Assembly: GCA_023425285.1 (NCBI GenBank)
Contig: JAFACY010000038.1
Location: 1 to 7,297 of the forward strand
Length of the DNA: 7,297 bases
From: Bacillota bacterium
GTDB lineage: Bacteria; Bacillota; Clostridia; Tissierellales; Sedimentibacteraceae
Reading direction: 5' to 3'
Within the stretch, counting starts at the first letter, position 1; each line of letters begins with the position of its first letter. A program made the translations under genes and the position numbers. Positions 5,392-7,297 of the stretch are shown here, in pieces. The notes under the pieces are model-generated. The model had not been told where the DNA came from. It saw nothing but the letters and a program-made list of their open reading frames with translations, and ran no database searches.

Positions 5392-6600
5392 TTATACCAT
5401 ATTCCTGCTGCACACATATGTTGCCTTGAAAATTTTCTTATGGACGTCATCTCCTGAGTTGGATACCTCTTCAGTAAAAGGTCCTATATCGGTTGAATCC
5501 AATAACTTAAGATGATAATTATCCATCAATTCCTGCATTTTTCTTTTATCGTATAAGCTTTTCTGCTCACAGCCCTGTTCTTCCTTATAAGAGTATACAC
5601 CACAAACAATTCCTCTTTCGTTCAATAGCGGCAGCATTATATCATATAATTTTTCACCTGTTAATTCCTCATACTTACCTGTCATCTGATAATCAATTAT
5701 AATATCGGCAAATGAGTCCTTTAACGGCAGGCTGTCGTAATTACAGCACAGGAAAATGAAATTCTTGTGATTATGATAATTTTCCAGATCTCTCTTTAAA
5801 TTTTCAAGCCTTTCATAGTCATAATCAATTAATATGTAAGTAGAGTCCGGTGGCAGGTATTTTATAAACTGCATCAGAAAAAATCCCACACAATTGTCTA
5901 ATTCAAGTATATATTTTGGCTCTCCCTGATATTGGTTTATCTGCTCTGCCAATACCGCAATGCCCTTATATAAAAAATTGTTATATTGGGTGGAGGAAGA
6001 AGCAAGATATTCTTCCTTTGATGGCATCTTTTTTCCATTTATCAGCTTCGTACGCACATGTCTCTTGTCGACATACATTCCGTCTTCTATTTTTGCGGTA
6101 AAGCCGCAGCCGCAATTTAAAACGGCACCCATCACATTATTATTCTCGATTATTCCTTCAGACAAATTTAATTGCTTGTTACACTCGGGACATTTGAGTA
6201 AATGTATCGATGATAACGGAAACCCTAATTTGGGAACATCCCTGTTTTCCTGCTGTTTAATATTATTGATTTTTTCCTTCAGCGAACTGTTTATGTTATT
6301 GAACTGCGAAATTACCTTCTCATTTTCCTTTTTCTTTTCTTCTAAATATAATAAAAATAATTTTCTGAATGAATTGGAGTTTTCTCCGCATATGCGCTGC
6401 ATAGCCAATATTTTTTGGATTTCGCTCAAGGAAAAGCTCATATTTTTATATTCGATTATCTTTTTCATATCATTGCAGTCTGTAGCACTGAATTGGTATT
6501 GCCCGCCGTTTTTTTCGGTAACCAGCAACCCCAGATCTATATAATGACGTATTGTATCCTGACTTACGTTATGCATTTTAGCAAATTTACCAATTTTCAT
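5392..6600 (-). CDS. MerR-type regulator fused to a zinc-ribbon-like segment and a degenerate methyltransferase-like domain
   Basis: A 402-aa predicted cytoplasmic protein. Residues 1-70 are a MerR DNA-binding domain (MKIGKFAKMHNVSQDTIRHY, LGLL, then the wing and the SLSEIQKIL helix). Residues 83-117 are a Lys/Glu/Asn-rich helix like the MerR dimer coiled coil. Residues 137-165 hold CPEC and CGC, four cysteines that could bind zinc, placed as in RlmA-like rRNA methyltransferases (CPxC before the enzyme domain). Residues 228-400 resemble a class I SAM methyltransferase: ILELDNCVGFF at motif I, ILIDYD at motif II, CNYDSLPLKDSFADIIID at the post-II region. Motif I should read like ExGxGxG; here only the last Gly remains, so catalysis is doubtful and a ligand-sensing role is possible. 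ATG with AGGAG 5 bases upstream. It follows prsW by 21 bases, probably the same operon. Target genes unknown. Confidence 0.88.
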   Translation of the reverse strand: MKIGKFAKMHNVSQDTIRHYIDLGLLVTEKNGGQYQFSATDCNDMKKIIEYKNMSFSLSEIQKILAMQRICGENSNSFRKLFLLYLEEKKKENEKVISQFNNINSSLKEKINNIKQQENRDVPKLGFPLSSIHLLKCPECNKQLNLSEGIIENNNVMGAVLNCGCGFTAKIEDGMYVDKRHVRTKLINGKKMPSKEEYLASSSTQYNNFLYKGIAVLAEQINQYQGEPKYILELDNCVGFFLMQFIKYLPPDSTYILIDYDYERLENLKRDLENYHNHKNFIFLCCNYDSLPLKDSFADIIIDYQMTGKYEELTGEKLYDIMLPLLNERGIVCGVYSYKEEQGCEQKSLYDKRKMQELMDNYHLKLLDSTDIGPFTEEVSNSGDDVHKKIFKATYVCSRNMV

Positions 6601-6621
6601 ATTTTCTCCTGTTAGCTGATA

Positions 6622-7297
6622 TTAAAGCTGCTCATTGTCCAAGTCTATGTTTGCGTAATATTTTGAATCCTTGTAATACACATTTAATTTTTTTAAATTC
6701 GTAACCCACATATAAGCTACAAACGGAATAAATAACAGCATGAGCAATACCATTTCAGACATTAAAATGAAGTCAAAAATTCCATGCAATATAACGGGTA
6801 CCGATAATGATTTTTTTAAAAAGCGGCTGTGCTCCTCAGGTGTTGATGCAAATTTTGCAAGGGAAAGATAATAGCCCATGGTTACCGCAAAAAGCATGTG
6901 TGCGGGAACTGATAAAATCGCCCTGTAAAATCCTATTGACTCAACGTCTGAAAATCTGAATACAACGTACATTATATTTTCAATCGTTGCAAATCCAAGG
7001 GCTGACATAACGCAGTAAACAATACCGTCAAGCTTTTCGTTATAAACAGGATTTGAGTATACATACTTCAGTACAACCTGTCTCTTAAAAAATTCTTCCG
7101 TAAGTCCCGCAACGATGAAGGCTACATAAAAAACTCCCAATAACCCTCCAAAAAAATCAAAACTCATCAGCAGGTTCTCCACTATTATCGTCGGAATAAC
7201 ATAAATCATCCCCATGAAAAACACCTTCAGCAGCATCCCTATGGGCTCTCTGTCGTGTCTGTCAAACAAATAAAATATCAATCCCAGGGCTATACCC
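6622..7297 (-). CDS. prsW: PrsW-type intramembrane metalloprotease (5' end outside window)
   Basis: Multi-pass membrane protease. In Bacillus subtilis PrsW makes the first cut in the anti-sigma factor RsiW, releasing sigma-W under envelope stress. The frame stays open to the window edge: codons before the TTG at 7281 give GIALG, continuing the family N-terminus (GIALLSYFY in B. subtilis), so that TTG is not the start and a few residues are missing. Counting from the TTG at 7281, the active-site motifs are TEEFFKR (Glu62-Glu63), ATIEN (Glu101), PAHMLFAVTMGYY (His128) and LHGIFDF (His166, Asp170), all intact. About seven hydrophobic segments are visible, then a short charged tail. No anti-sigma factor is seen here; the next gene, 21 bases downstream, is the MerR fusion, so its substrate is unknown. 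Confidence 0.93.
   Translation of the reverse strand, partial: GIALGLIFYLFDRHDREPIGMLLKVFFMGMIYVIPTIIVENLLMSFDFFGGLLGVFYVAFIVAGLTEEFFKRQVVLKYVYSNPVYNEKLDGIVYCVMSALGFATIENIMYVVFRFSDVESIGFYRAILSVPAHMLFAVTMGYYLSLAKFASTPEEHSRFLKKSLSVPVILHGIFDFILMSEMVLLMLLFIPFVAYMWVTNLKKLNVYYKDSKYYANIDLDNEQL

Noticed and set aside
5916..6615. Plus-strand ORFs opposite the MerR fusion gene, the longest 194 codons
   Set aside because: Antisense shadows: Phe/Ser/Ile-rich translations that mirror the Lys/Glu/Asn-rich coiled coil, without promoter or ribosome binding site.

Overview
The window is AT-rich, has strong AGGAG-type ribosome binding sites, and carries a T-box riboswitch, rho-independent terminators and a PrsW protease. 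This points to a low-GC Gram-positive anaerobe of the Clostridia. The exact genus cannot be read from the sequence. All genes but one lie on the minus strand, so gene order is described from right to left.

Right end (7297-5311): a PrsW-type intramembrane protease, cut by the window edge, is followed after 21 bases by an unusual three-part protein made of a MerR DNA-binding domain, a four-cysteine zinc-ribbon-like segment and a methyltransferase-like domain whose SAM loop is degenerate. A strong terminator closes this unit. Middle (5282-3361): a monocistronic lipoprotein of the flavocytochrome c type, with a covalent-FMN domain and an FAD fumarate-reductase-like domain, has its own promoter and a palindrome in its leader. 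It converges on a plus-strand gene of unknown function (2873-3352, TTG start), and both share one long hairpin terminator.

Left-centre (2767-515): a promoter, a T-box leader with a probable Phe (TTC) specifier, and then aroF (DAHP synthase) and pheA (prephenate dehydratase). These catalyse the first step of the shikimate pathway and a late step to phenylalanine. The likely logic is that uncharged tRNA-Phe lets transcription read into both genes, while both enzymes also carry ACT-like domains for feedback control.

Left end (467-1): a self-contained small transcription unit (promoter, ribosome binding site, 44-codon ORF, terminator) of unknown role. Immediately after its terminator sits the 5' end of a group IIC intron, the classic target of that intron class; the rest of the intron lies outside the window.

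The most unusual items are the MerR/zinc-ribbon/methyltransferase-like fusion beside PrsW, the flavoprotein lacking the fumarate-reductase catalytic arginine, and the small transcription unit marked by the intron.
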